Source: Lineus longissimus
Lineage: Eukaryota > Nemertea > Pilidiophora > Heteronemertea > Lineidae
NCBI RefSeq assembly: GCF_910592395.1
Contig: NC_088323.1
Span: 8,802,001-8,866,000 of the forward strand
Direction: 5' to 3'
DNA: 64,000 bases
Shown: positions 54,283-64,000 of the stretch, piece by piece
Layout: every line of letters starts with the position of its first letter
Position numbering within the stretch: the stretch's first letter is position 1
Notes under the pieces: generated by a model
Database searches by the model: none
Seen by the model: only the letters and a program-made list of their open reading frames with translations
Told to the model about the DNA's origin: nothing
Translations under genes and position numbers: made by a program

Positions 54283-55383
54283 AAAGTACATTAGCCATGG
54301 AAAACTCTTGGAATTCGTTTATAGTAGAAATCATATCCAAATTCAAGTGGTACGGGATCAAAAGGTGAATGGACATAAGAAACAAGTAAAAGGTATGTAG
54401 TATCTTGTCCGTGCGGCTCTTTTGTTTTTAAAACAAGATCAACCTCAACAAAAAACAACAACAAAACTTAACTCGTGGCTTAGTAAGGTTACGAGTGACA
54501 TTGCGCATCACTTGTTTGGTGGAAGCCGTGGTGTGCGGACTTTAGTTCGTTGTTCTCCTGTTGAGGTGTTAGTTTTAGGCCTGGTCTGTAGAGTTGGGTG
54601 TTGGTTCTTGGCTACCTTCTTGTCCAGCGGTTGTTAAGTATAGGTTATATTATATTACCGCCCTGTGAGGGTAGCCTTGCGAAAGCTTAAAAAAGCCCTG
54701 CGAGGGCCGGTTTGAGCAGAACCGAGCAAGGGTGTCTGCCAACCCAAAGGGTTATAGGGGTCTTGTCCAAATTTAGAGAAAAGATAGTTTACTTTCCATG
54801 TGCAGCCCCTCGCTCAGTTTAGCTCTGATTTTTAAAATAAATATACAGCCTCCTAGCTGCTGTATAATTTCAACTATATATTGAGCAGCTTCTGTCTCTC
54901 AGGCACATTCGCCCGTTGGTTAAACTTAGACGAACGTTTGTTATAAAATTCGCTTTCGATGATTGAGTATTTGGAGAGTATACCTTTCCAGTTATGAGAG
55001 TATGAATAGCAACCCCTAAAAACGTGCCTTTCATGCCCAAATAACCTTTTATTAATTGACTTGAATGTAAGGCAGACGCAACATAGGAATGATTGAATCA
55101 CTTTTCACTCTCAACGCGTGACCCGTTCACTCTTCATCGTCACTCTTCGCCCGTCCTGTTTGCTGGGGTGAATCATACACGTTCATTTGTCACTTTGATT
55201 TTTACGCTATGGCTTGGGACTCCTCCGAGGACAAAATATTGGCGACGTTGCTCTTAATGGACACAAATCGTAAGCGGAAGCGTAGGAAACCGAGGACGGT
55301 GTGATGCACCAGTGGGAGGATTTTTTCCGACTTATTAACGGTTTCTCTAACTTTTTTTCTGATTTATCGGACATTTTTCCGAC
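54283..55383. other. No gene recognised
   Basis: Intergenic sequence with short frames on both strands. None is supported. Confidence 0.45.
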
Positions 55384-55386
55384 ATT

Positions 55387-56086
55387 AGGGACCTTTCGCT
55401 ACGCCGTTCCGCCGAGAAATCGATCGAGAACGATCGCGTTTTGCGTATGACGTCATCGATTGATGAGTAGCTTTGCCCGTTCCCGTTCTGGATTCCGTGA
55501 ATGAGGCCCGTTTTTTTTGGCGTCTGTGTACAGTGGTTCAAGAAGAAAAATGACGAATTTGTGGGATTCTATTGCGGTAAGGCACCTGAAGTAGTATGTA
55601 AAGTGGATAGACTGTGTTTTAGAAGGGGAAAACAAGTTCATACTGCCCCGAATCGCCCTAGTAAGCATGTTAAGCGGTCGTAAATCAGTCATTTACAGCA
55701 GCATGCGGTTTTGGCAAACAACTACAGGAGGGATTCGAAGAACCTCGACGAGGTGACGAATCTCATCCTTTTCGAACCTGAATTTGTCGTAGCTTTGTGC
55801 ATCGGAGAGTCTATCTAGATCGAAACGCGGCCAGTTCGGATCAAACGTACTTTCCTTGCCTCCTAAGACTTCATTTTCGATATAAAATGCCATAAATTCA
55901 TCATCTTCAATTGCGAAATTTGCAAGGCGTCTTAAGTTTGCCGCCATTTTGACGATCTCCATAGAAACCAAACTGTTTCTCGGTGACGGCCATGCGGAAC
56001 GCGTTTCAGTGTTTCCGGGAACGGGATCGGGAACGAGAAACATTCTCGGTGTAGCGGTTCTCGGAACGGCGTAGCGAAAGGTCTCT
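55387..56086. mobile_element. 700-bp Harbinger-related element with 3-bp TSD
   Basis: The ends AGGGACCTTTCGCTACGCCG and AGAGACCTTTCGCTACGCCG are inverted. ATT flanks both (55384-55386, 56087-56089). It keeps the first coding exon of a DDE_Tnp_4-type transposase on the - strand but lacks the catalytic part, so it is non-autonomous. The right end abuts the separate element at 56104. Confidence 0.8.
55693..55962 (-). pseudogene. N-terminal fragment of a Harbinger-type transposase
   Basis: The ATG at 55962 opens 89 residues ending in a stop. FDLDRLSDAQSYDKFRFEKD and IRHLVEVLRIP are the N-terminal pattern of a group of invertebrate DDE_Tnp_4 transposases (from family knowledge). The frame stops right after this, where the family would continue into the helix and RNase H core. 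It shows the parent of the 700-bp deletion derivative. A further - strand stretch at 55453-55692 (SHKFVIFLLEPLYTDAKK) could be remnant sequence but is not assigned. Confidence 0.6.
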
Positions 56087-56103
56087 ATTGTCCGACTTTT
56101 CCC

Positions 56104-57047
56104 CAAGGAGGATACCGCGGTGACGTCACATCACGTGATCCCGACCCATATTAGTGATCGCTATGGCCAATCAGATTCAGTCTACTGACAGCACCAGCAC
56201 TGAACACATCTCCACGTCTCACTGTCTGGTGCGCTCCTATACACAAAAACACCAATAGACATGAAATATTGTAATACCTAGTATGGATTCTTCCGGTGTA
56301 AAATAAAATTTACAGAGCAGATTAACTTCTACGAATAAAAAAGTCGTTTGGCGTGGCCTAAGTGCGAAAATAATGTCTCCGCTAAAATACACTACGAAAT
56401 ACACTAGGCAATGCACTACGCAATATACAGTAGAGATGCAGTTGAGTTTGTTATTGTTTTGACTTAGAAGCCCGCCCATATCATAATATATTCATGTATT
56501 CATGAAGTATGAAGTCTTTTCTGTCCCATACAACTCTAAGAACAGTCAATTTCTCCTTAAATCATCACCGAAACCGCGATATCCGCAGGAAGATTTCGTT
56601 CTAGTGTCCGAAAATGCATGATCTTACAGGGGCGCTAACTCGACAAATAGAGGGGATCTATGGCGATCTATGCGAGTTTTAGGTATTACAGTTCTCGAAC
56701 TTGTAAAATCTGTAAACATGACTCCAAATCCCATTATGATAATGAAGAGATTGCCCCATATCTGGGAGACTGTTTTGAAACCATCGCTAATTTTGGTAGA
56801 TCGGTGCCCGGCTATTTGGTTTAAAAAACCCTATTTTTCCCCATCAAAACAGCACTTTTCATTATTCAAATGATAGCTTATTGTCTGAAGACTTATTTCA
56901 TAGCAGAAAAGTACTAATAACTCTGATTTGATGCGAAAAATCTAACTTTTTTGATGACTTGATTTTCCCTTGGCCGTGGATCGAGTTTGATTACAATATG
57001 CAGCACCATCTTGGAAAAGCCGTGACGTCACCGCGGTATCCTCCTTG
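56104..57047. mobile_element. 944-bp element with CAAGGAGG ends, CRE motifs and 9-bp TSD
   Basis: The inverted ends share CAAGGAGGATACCGCGGTGA and then CGTCAC, so each terminal repeat carries a perfect CRE palindrome TGACGTCA (56121-56128 and 57023-57030). ACTTTTCCC at 56095-56103 and 57048-57056 is a 9-bp target duplication. The interior is non-coding. Related solo ends occur near 1900 and 15195. At 15195 the similarity continues through CCAAGATGG, ATATTG and AACTCGATCCA as in the right end here. It inserted just 9 bases beyond the 3' flank of the Harbinger-related element. Confidence 0.88.
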
Positions 57048-57059
57048 ACTTTTCCCCGA

Positions 57060-57926
57060 CTTTGTCGAAATGGTCAATTTCCATAAAACCTGTGAAAAAA
57101 ACTAGGTCTTTCCAAAGTAGGCCATTAAAGATCAAAGGCCTCAATGGAATGAAGTTAATGAGGTGTGATGCAAATGTTACAGAGACATCTGTAATTTAAA
57201 TATTATTACTTTTCCACCATCGCTGGCCTATCTATTGTGCCACCGCAGGTCTTGTAGATATTCAGGTATACCAGTAGTCCCCTATGCTCAAGGATAGTGT
57301 AACAAAATTAACCTTTAGCTCCTTCGTTTCGTCTTGGGACCTGTTTAAGTCCGCATTGTACATACAACCGCTGTGCCGTCAGTACTCGTTCTCCGGGTTT
57401 GCACTTTATGTGTACCTAGAAGATTTTTACCGGAGCAGATTTTCGTGTTTGAAGACAACTTTACACAAAACTGTGTGGTGTTAGATCATCAAACTTTGGA
57501 GAGACCTTTGTCTCCTTAGGACCAATTTACCTAGAGCTTCCTGGTAAGTTTATAAGTAACTGTGTATTTGTAATAAGTGTTTTTATGGGTGCAATTTCGG
57601 ACTTTTGTAAACTTGTCCGCCATGTTTGATGACGTCATTCTCATCAATTTGTTTGGAAGCTGGACCTTTGTTTTCACTTGTTGTAAGTTTTAAAGTGGTT
57701 CGAAAGCAGGATATTTTGAGCATAAAAGTGTTTTAAAATGATTCATGTGGTAAAACTACATATGTATGTTTATAGCATCTGGAGATGTCGATTTCAATGT
57801 TCTGGATTTTGAAGTGTGGTCACAAATTGTGCCTAAAGTTGGTGCATCTTTCAAAACTTTGAGCATCTTTCAAGAATCGTGATTTATCTGGGGACGGGGT
57901 AGCCCGTGGGAGGACCCGTAGGGGGG
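57060..57926. other. Upstream region of the next candidate gene
   Basis: No coding region recognised. A + frame at 57284-57484 has no known domain. Confidence 0.4.
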
Positions 57927-57934
57927 TATAAAAG
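57927..57934 (+). promoter_or_regulatory. TATA box TATAAAAG
   Basis: TATAAAAG preceded by GGACCCGTAGGGGGG, a GC-rich stretch typical of strong TATA promoters. A start site would be expected near 57958. Downstream runs of CAATTA(C/G)ACCAATTA lie in the presumed 5' UTR, followed by an ATTTAG/GTAAGG donor at 58069/58070. Confidence 0.55.
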
Positions 57935-58341
57935 CTCATGTAAGCCCCAAAACAATCAGATTGCCTGCACACCAGGCCCAATTACACCAATTACATCAAT
58001 TAGACCAATTAGCCAACTAGCGGTTCTCCTAGTAGAACTCCTACTAGTACACTGAGAATTATCATTTAGGTAAGGTTAGTACTGTCTTACATTCTGTCAG
58101 TGTCAGATTCCTCACGCACATGTTCATGCATTGTGTAGCTTGCTAATAGCAGCACTGGTTATCCATGAGGATGAATGTACTTTGATTAATCTATAGACAA
58201 AGCAAAGGCAGTAGCCTTGATCTTTTTGGTTGTACCAACTCCAAATTGACTCGAGTCAGCTCCTAAACCCAGAGGGTTATATTTGAGCAATCCTATCTAA
58301 TCTATTGGTATTTCTGGGGAGGTAAACAATCAATTCTAAAT

Positions 58342-58536
58342 ATGCCAGAACCTTCGGTTCCCCTGAATGCACCAAGTGTGCACATATATCCAGATGATAT
58401 CATCATCATTGGCACTTTTATAGAACTAGAAGATCTAGTTGAGTTTTTGGACGAGTTAATTGAACTCTTGGTCCGTCTTATAGAAGGCGAAGATATTGAC
58501 ATGAGTCAATATCCTTCTCTCAACCAGTTACTGTAA
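58342..58536 (+). CDS. Candidate gene for a 64-residue acidic protein
   Basis: The ATG at 58342 opens 64 codons to a stop at 58536. The middle is a run of acidic and aliphatic residues, IELEDLVEFLDELIELLVRL, likely an amphipathic helix. The whole is strongly acidic with one Met-Ser-Gln-Tyr tail segment. Upstream, TATA (57927), a donor (58070) and an AG acceptor candidate (58257-58258) would make this the second exon. ATTAAA at 58665 could end the transcript. No family is recognised; short acidic helices can act as protein-binding or activation segments, but nothing shows that here. Confidence 0.45.
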   Translation: MPEPSVPLNAPSVHIYPDDIIIIGTFIELEDLVEFLDELIELLVRLIEGEDIDMSQYPSLNQLL

Positions 58537-58664
58537 ATATGAGATTGTTTGGGGAGTGTTTTAATCAGACCAAGCGCTGATTGCTGTGTTTAAAGAGTTC
58601 CATGTTGTGTCACTGTATTTGTGTAGTTGTAAATAGTTGTAAATAGTTGAAGTCAAGTGTTGAT

Positions 58665-58670
58665 ATTAAA
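58665..58670 (+). promoter_or_regulatory. Possible poly(A) signal ATTAAA
   Basis: ATTAAA lies 129 bases after the stop of the small acidic ORF and follows a short GTAAATAGTT tandem. Confidence 0.35.
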
Positions 58671-58699
58671 ATCTATAATCACATATAAGTGTCTGTCCT

Positions 58700-60225
58700 T
58701 TGTGGTAGAGTAGCATCTTCATCTTCCTGACTCATATCCTCCAATTCTCCATGGCCCTGATCCCTTTTGAAAGTCCCTGCCTGAGGAATTCAGAAATGTC
58801 TTCCTGATTGTGCCTTTGTCCCTGTCTCTAGTGACACCTTGACCGCTCGGAACGGCTTTCCCGTTACAATAGGAACATATAGGCCTAGTCATATTATGTC
58901 ATTTATACTTTTTATCGAGAACAGCCTGTCGTGTCGACGTGTACAAGAGAGTTCTGGATTAGTCAGCAAAGGGGAAGTACGGTTTGGATTTCCGTCTGTA
59001 TGCCACTTTGTTGCAGCCAACTCAACCAACATTTATACCGGGAAACATCAATTTACATGATTTATAAAGAAGCGTCGTGTTCATTGTTAGTAACACAGCA
59101 GCCAGGTTACGTTCACCTCAGGGATTCCATCGACCTGAGGGAGGACAAGAACTCGTATGGAGTAGCGTCCAGCTCAACGTTACACAAACACCCGTAGCAA
59201 ACCTATTAAGCGTGAATACTAATTAGCTCCTCTATTTGGACACTTTGCATGTCACACATGATTGCATCTGGGTTCGGCCACTCCATGTTATAAGCAGGGG
59301 AAACCTTTCGAAAATAGACCTATTTTGAGGGTATGTATTAAACTAAGACCTAAAGGGGATCTGAGTGTTTTAGTAAAAACTAAGATCCCGAAGTAAAAAA
59401 CTGGGTCTTTTTACTTCAGGGATCTGTGTTTTTTAGTTAAAACTAAGATCGCCGAAGTAAAAAACTAAGACCCATATTTTTTTTCTGAACTTTTGGGTTA
59501 CCAGGATATTTGGGGAAGAGCCGAGTTACAAAACACAGCTAAATACATGTAGGTAGTCTCAGACAAGAACAAGCTCTCATGGTCATGTGTGGCCGAGTAG
59601 AGGAGCGTCGTTTCAAAATGTTGGCACCAATTGGTTTGGTGGTTTGCATCAGCAATAAAACAGCCTCTATATGCATAGATCAGTTCTTCATATACATGTA
59701 CATTGTATTACCCATGCCACTAAACCTGAGGAAAAAAATTAGTTAAGAACTAATAACCCATCATTTTTTCTGCAGGTTTTGGGTTACCAGGATTTGGTGG
59801 TTTGCATCAGCAATAAGACATCTCTTATATGCATAGATCAGTTCTTCATGTACTTTAAAAACAACATATCCATGCCATGATACTTCCGTATACACCGCTG
59901 CATCAAAGACAATGGGGACCGTTTTGAAAAGTGAATATGTTGTGTAGTGCACAGGCTCCAATGATTGTAACATTGTCATTGATTGGTCCTAATAGAAAAA
60001 TTGTTTGTTTCCAAACATTTGGTTCACCTTGTATACTTGAAACGCCCATGCCACAAAACTTGAAGAAAAGATTATTGGTCTTAGTTTTATGCCAGTAATT
60101 TTTTTCACCTCTAACTTTGGTTACGCAAGTGATTTCCTGGCAGATTCACTAAAACTGGCCAGCATCTTGTAGTGGCACCTCTTCCAATTTTACAGCCTGT
60201 AATTTAGGGCAATTAATAAATGAAA
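58700..60225. other. No gene recognised; local repeats
   Basis: 59345-59480 repeats AACTAAGATC and GAAGTAAAAAACT words in a short array. 59632-59700 and 59795-59862 are diverged direct copies of a GGTGGTTTGCATCAGCAATA block plus ATATGCATAGATCAGTTCTT, offset by about 160 bp. Frames in this region are not supported. Confidence 0.55.
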
Positions 60226-62834
60226 TGGCCAGGGCCATTGTGCTCACCTGTCGATATGAAAGGGAGAGTTTGAGGAGAACTTGTCATTGTTAGGGGTTGA
60301 TCATGCAATAGTTGTGGGATAGTGTGGTTTGTCTTGAAAAAGTGGAGTTGGTCAGATTGTTTTCCGCGTGCACATGGTACTAACGTTGGAATAGCTGAAT
60401 GGGGGAAATTTGTGGGAGAAGCTGAGGGATGTTTTCTGGCGAATTAAAACCAGTTTACATGTGTCTTAGCTATTCAGTGACTATTGAAAATGAACAGTGC
60501 ATTTACATTTTGTAAAATCTGCTGTCATTGGCTGAAATTTGAGATGAATGGGATGTACCTGTGGAATTGTGCGTGATTACGCTATTTTGAAAGGAGTATT
60601 TATCCTCGCCTTGTGATTGGAGAGAAGTGTTGAAAAATATGATACAAGGACAATGAGGGACTGGCGTGAGTAATCCACCACGTGGCGCTGCAATTGATCA
60701 TATCAAAACTGTCCATTTATAATGCATTATCATATTATTTCTGAGCCCAAAAATGATTGCTTATTTTCGACTGATTTCGGCGATGTTTGCATGTTCCTGC
60801 TTTAAATCTACTGAGCTATCAATTTTGTAAGATAATTTTGCGGAAAATATGCGCGATGCCAGTTATTGGGCACGTTTTGTGTTGTTGAAATCTTGTGCAA
60901 AAATGTATGCAATGGTTTCGCGCGATTGACCTCATGCGACGTCAACAGACCAGAAATTATGTCATGACGTCAGAAGGTACGATCGATTGTGGCGCCGCCG
61001 TTGGCATTTATCGTTATCATCAGTTCCTTATTGAAGCAAGGAATGCACAGTATAGAATATGATGTACTAAGTAACTAGGTAGCAGTTTGTATTCATTTTT
61101 GAGATAACCAGATTCCCTCAAAATGGCCAAAGGGCTCCAAAGTTGACAATTTTTTTCTTTATAATTTGCAAATCTCTTACCTGGAAATTGTGTTGGGTCC
61201 CGAAATTAGATTCAAGAAAAACCAAACTTTGAAGAAATCGGCCCAATAGTTTTTGCACAGCGACCCAAAAGGGCAGTGTCAGTGACATTTACTTATGAAT
61301 CCGACTATTGGCCTAACTATAAAAGCACTGATGACAGCTGTGCTACACTTTCATCATTATCATCATCTACTTTAGTCAACCAGCTCAGATGACCTTTCTT
61401 GGGGCAGTGATCGGTAACGGTGAACTTCTTCCGACCCAACAGGCAAATGTTTACATTCATGTCTCCGTGTATCATGGATTCATGTGTATACTAACACCGT
61501 TGTTGTGTTGACACACTGACTGACTCTGACACTTTACATTTCTACAGCGACGAAAAACGATCACAAAAATGGTTCTTTTTAAGCACTCGTGACATGTTTA
61601 CAAAAATTAAAGCAAGTGTTTTTAGTGGAGGTTCACCTAATGAGTAGCGTCTGGGTGATTATAAACCATTAACTTGTGTTTAAAAGCCCACACTGTAACG
61701 AAAGGTTCCGGCTTGACGCTAATCTCCAATGATGGCAGCCGCCATTTTGCCATACTCTCGAAACTTTGGGATCGTCAAATGCAATGGAAATCACATAATT
61801 TCTGACACACACTGCTACAATTCATCATTTTATTGTTCTTTCACAGTATTATTACGCCACCCCGATTCGCAAGGCAGCTTGTACCAACTGGCTCTGCATT
61901 GACTATCCCCATTCCAAGCCGAAGAACAGTGTGACAAGTTTCTCATTTTACCTTCCAATCACAGTCAAAATTTTCTAAAACAACCGGCAATGAGGACAAA
62001 CTAATAATCTCAAACCAATCACAAGAATGTAATCAACACATACGACCTCATCCGAAGAGCGGATGATTAAGTTTTAGCATTGATTCAAGGTGATTTAATT
62101 CCTTCTTCGTCTCGCTTCAAATTCATAAAATGGCTGTCTTCCATACTTGTAGTATGCAGATCTAGTGGCGCAGTACAACACTGCGCATCTGGGATACCCC
62201 GACGGATTGCCTCGAACCACGAAATTCAAAACTGCTGGCAATGTGCCAACTGACATTTTTGCACAATACCGCCACCTAGTGATATGAAACGAAATTAATC
62301 TATTTAATATCGAAACCTCTATATCAGGCCGACCTCTTAAACTACACTGCCCTAAATCTGTGTCAACATGCAGAGATGCCCAATAGGTGTCTACATATCA
62401 AATTTAGAGAGTCTATGACCAATAGCAAAAAAACGTGCCATGATCAAAGAAATTTTAGAGTTCGACCTCTGTGACCTGGAAATGAAGGTCAAATCAAAAA
62501 CCCGTGTGATATGTGATGTACCTTTATTAGATACACCCACCATAAAATTTTCATCGCTCTAGCTTTAACCATAAGCTTCAAAATGACAAAAATAGGTTTT
62601 CAAAGAGCGCCCCCTATATGGCAGACCAGCAGTCAAATTGCACTGATTTTCATTCTGAAGGAAGGTCTTGCCTAGGGGTACCCACACACCAAGTATAAAA
62701 TTTCTGGGTCAAGCGGTTAAGAAACGTGCCACGATTTTGTCAAAAGTTAACGACGGACGACGACAACGACGACGGACGACGACTGACGCCAGACGCCGCG
62801 GTATCGTATAAGCTCACCGGACAGGTGAGCTAAA
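60226..62834. mobile_element. Long repeat copy with CTCACCTG ends and 3' hairpin
   Basis: The left end reads GGCCAGGGCCATTGTGCTCA then CCTGTCG. The right end has GACGGACGACGAC runs, then the hairpin GCTCACC-GGACA-GGTGAGC followed by TAAAAAC. TGCTCACCTGTC at the left is inverted relative to GACAGGTGAGC at the right. The ACGACGGACG plus CTCACC/GGTGAGC end is, from general knowledge, a recurring dispersed repeat in marine invertebrate genomes. No ORF or target duplication was found. The class is undetermined, and the interior may include unrelated sequence. Confidence 0.5.
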
Positions 62835-62869
62835 AACAATGCCTCTGTGAGACAATACCAGACTCGTGG

Positions 62870-62917
62870 TCAGGGGCTACAAATACCCTGTGGCCTTGGG
62901 GTATTTGTAGCCCCTGA
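62870..62917. repeat. Perfect 19-bp hairpin TCAGGGGCTACAAATACCC
   Basis: TCAGGGGCTACAAATACCC and its exact complement flank a 10-base loop. The same core GGGGCTACAAATACCCC recurs twice in direct orientation at 63569-63610, so 62870-63610 may be a small element. Confidence 0.85.
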
Positions 62918-64000
62918 CTAAAATTTAAAATTGCATGTTTTTTTTATGGAGGAAAAAATTTTTTTTCACAGGTTTATGGTCTTTATAAGTAATAAAGCTC
63001 TCAATATTATTCCAATCTAGGTTGACGACGAAATTCTGCTGCATGTATCAAATGGTATTTATTGTATGTCGATGCAATCACTTCCCAACAATTTAAATAA
63101 TATCGTCGCAAATTAGACTGATTTTAAACTGGTGTAAAAACACAAAGTTCTATTTATCACCTCTGTTGTACATTACACCTTGTGTCAGACAACATCTTGC
63201 GACATTCTGAATTGACTGACGGTCTTGTCGTGCGCCAATAAAAACTGTAGTTTCAGTAGTTATTGGTCATGTATCAACCCCAACTATAGCTGGCACCACT
63301 TAATGGTAATGCAATGTACCATAAGAATTGCTGTTATCTAGTCAATGGTGAGGCTTTAACACCAGTAACTTTGAAAATATTAACATTATTTCGAAATAAT
63401 TTCAAATAAACTAGTATGAAACCTCAAATGTATCATTGTTGGTACAAAAAGGGTTAACAGTGTATCTAATTCGGATATATTTATGATCAAATGATATAAT
63501 TCGGGTATAAGAATAAAAAAAACCTAGCATATTCATGATTTATGACAGGATATATTGAGCTATGCATAGGGGCTACAAATACCCCGAACCAACGGGCTAC
63601 AAATACCCCGAGGGTACCTTGGTCAGAAAGTGTCTCTGAAAAATTTAGTTTTAATAATGACATCAAATTCCACATACAGCATTCTCTACACTCAATACTG
63701 ATCACCTGAACCAAGTCTCAAATATATCAATGCTCTGCAAGTGTGGACAATTCAGACCTGCAAAAAGTTCGATCCCAACTTTTTTTGGGCAGTATCTAAA
63801 ACCACATACCTCATACCACATACCCACATACCCACATACCATTTTTTTTCAGGTGGGGGCAATCCAATGACGGTTGAAGTATCGACAGATGTTCCTCTTT
63901 GACAGAGTAACACATCTGATGGCGAAAGATAGAAATATCGACAAATTTCTCTTTAATAGCAGAAGAAAGTTGCAGACTCCCCCTTTAACAGAGGTTACTT
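62918..64000. other. No gene recognised; simple repeats
   Basis: Contains the two direct GGGGCTACAAATACCCC-type units at 63569-63610 and a CACATACC microsatellite at about 63800-63842. No coding region is supported. Confidence 0.5.

Overview
The window looks like nuclear DNA of a marine invertebrate animal, probably an invertebrate deuterostome or lophotrochozoan. The species cannot be fixed from sequence alone. The grounds are GT-AG introns, a rhodopsin-family receptor split by an intron, CR1/L2-type LINEs, PIF/Harbinger, pogo and Polinton sequences, and many foldback or MITE-like elements. No prokaryotic operon, CRISPR array or rRNA was seen. Host genes are sparse, and most of the 64 kb is transposable elements of differing age plus unassigned intergenic DNA.

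Layout. 1-9.5 kb: foldback and inverted-repeat elements, a broken pogo-like transposase (4.1-5.4 kb) and tandem repeats. 9.5-17.9 kb: a small multi-exon gene of unknown function on the + strand with a duplicated TATA promoter and phase-1 exons. One intron carries a 1.15-kb inverted-repeat element. One coding exon is split by a 3.93-kb foldback element with a perfect 9-bp target duplication. 18.9-22.0 kb: a two-exon class A GPCR on the - strand whose intron lies inside the DRY motif and contains a 5'-truncated LINE. 22-31 kb: mostly unassigned DNA with dispersed and tandem repeats. 31.16-35.28 kb: a PIF/Harbinger transposon with terminal inverted repeats. Its transposase can be assembled from three exons with all catalytic residues, and its MADF/Myb-like partner on the opposite strand has two in-frame stops. 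Exons of the two genes are interlocked, each lying in an intron of the other, and three smaller inverted-repeat elements sit in the introns. 36-41 kb: inverted-repeat elements and a possible small exon. 41.5-46.0 kb: a decayed Polinton-type integrase beside a nearly full-length LINE. 46.4 kb: a likely signal-peptide first exon. 47-48.1 kb: an element with an 8-bp target duplication. 52.3-54.3 kb: a LINE relic, then an uncharacterised 393-residue open frame. 55.4-57.05 kb: two abutting DNA transposons with clear target duplications. 57.9-58.7 kb: a TATA-driven candidate gene for an acidic 64-residue protein. 60-64 kb: a long repeat copy and palindromic repeats.

The best candidates for something new are: (1) the 3.93-kb foldback element in a coding exon, whose terminal repeats supply GT and AG dinucleotides that would allow in-frame removal as an intron; (2) the interlocked antisense two-gene Harbinger; (3) a recurring architecture of elements whose terminal inverted repeats enclose inverted arrays of short tandem repeats, with 9-bp, 8-bp or TAA target duplications. 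All splice models and element boundaries were read by eye and have no transcript support here.
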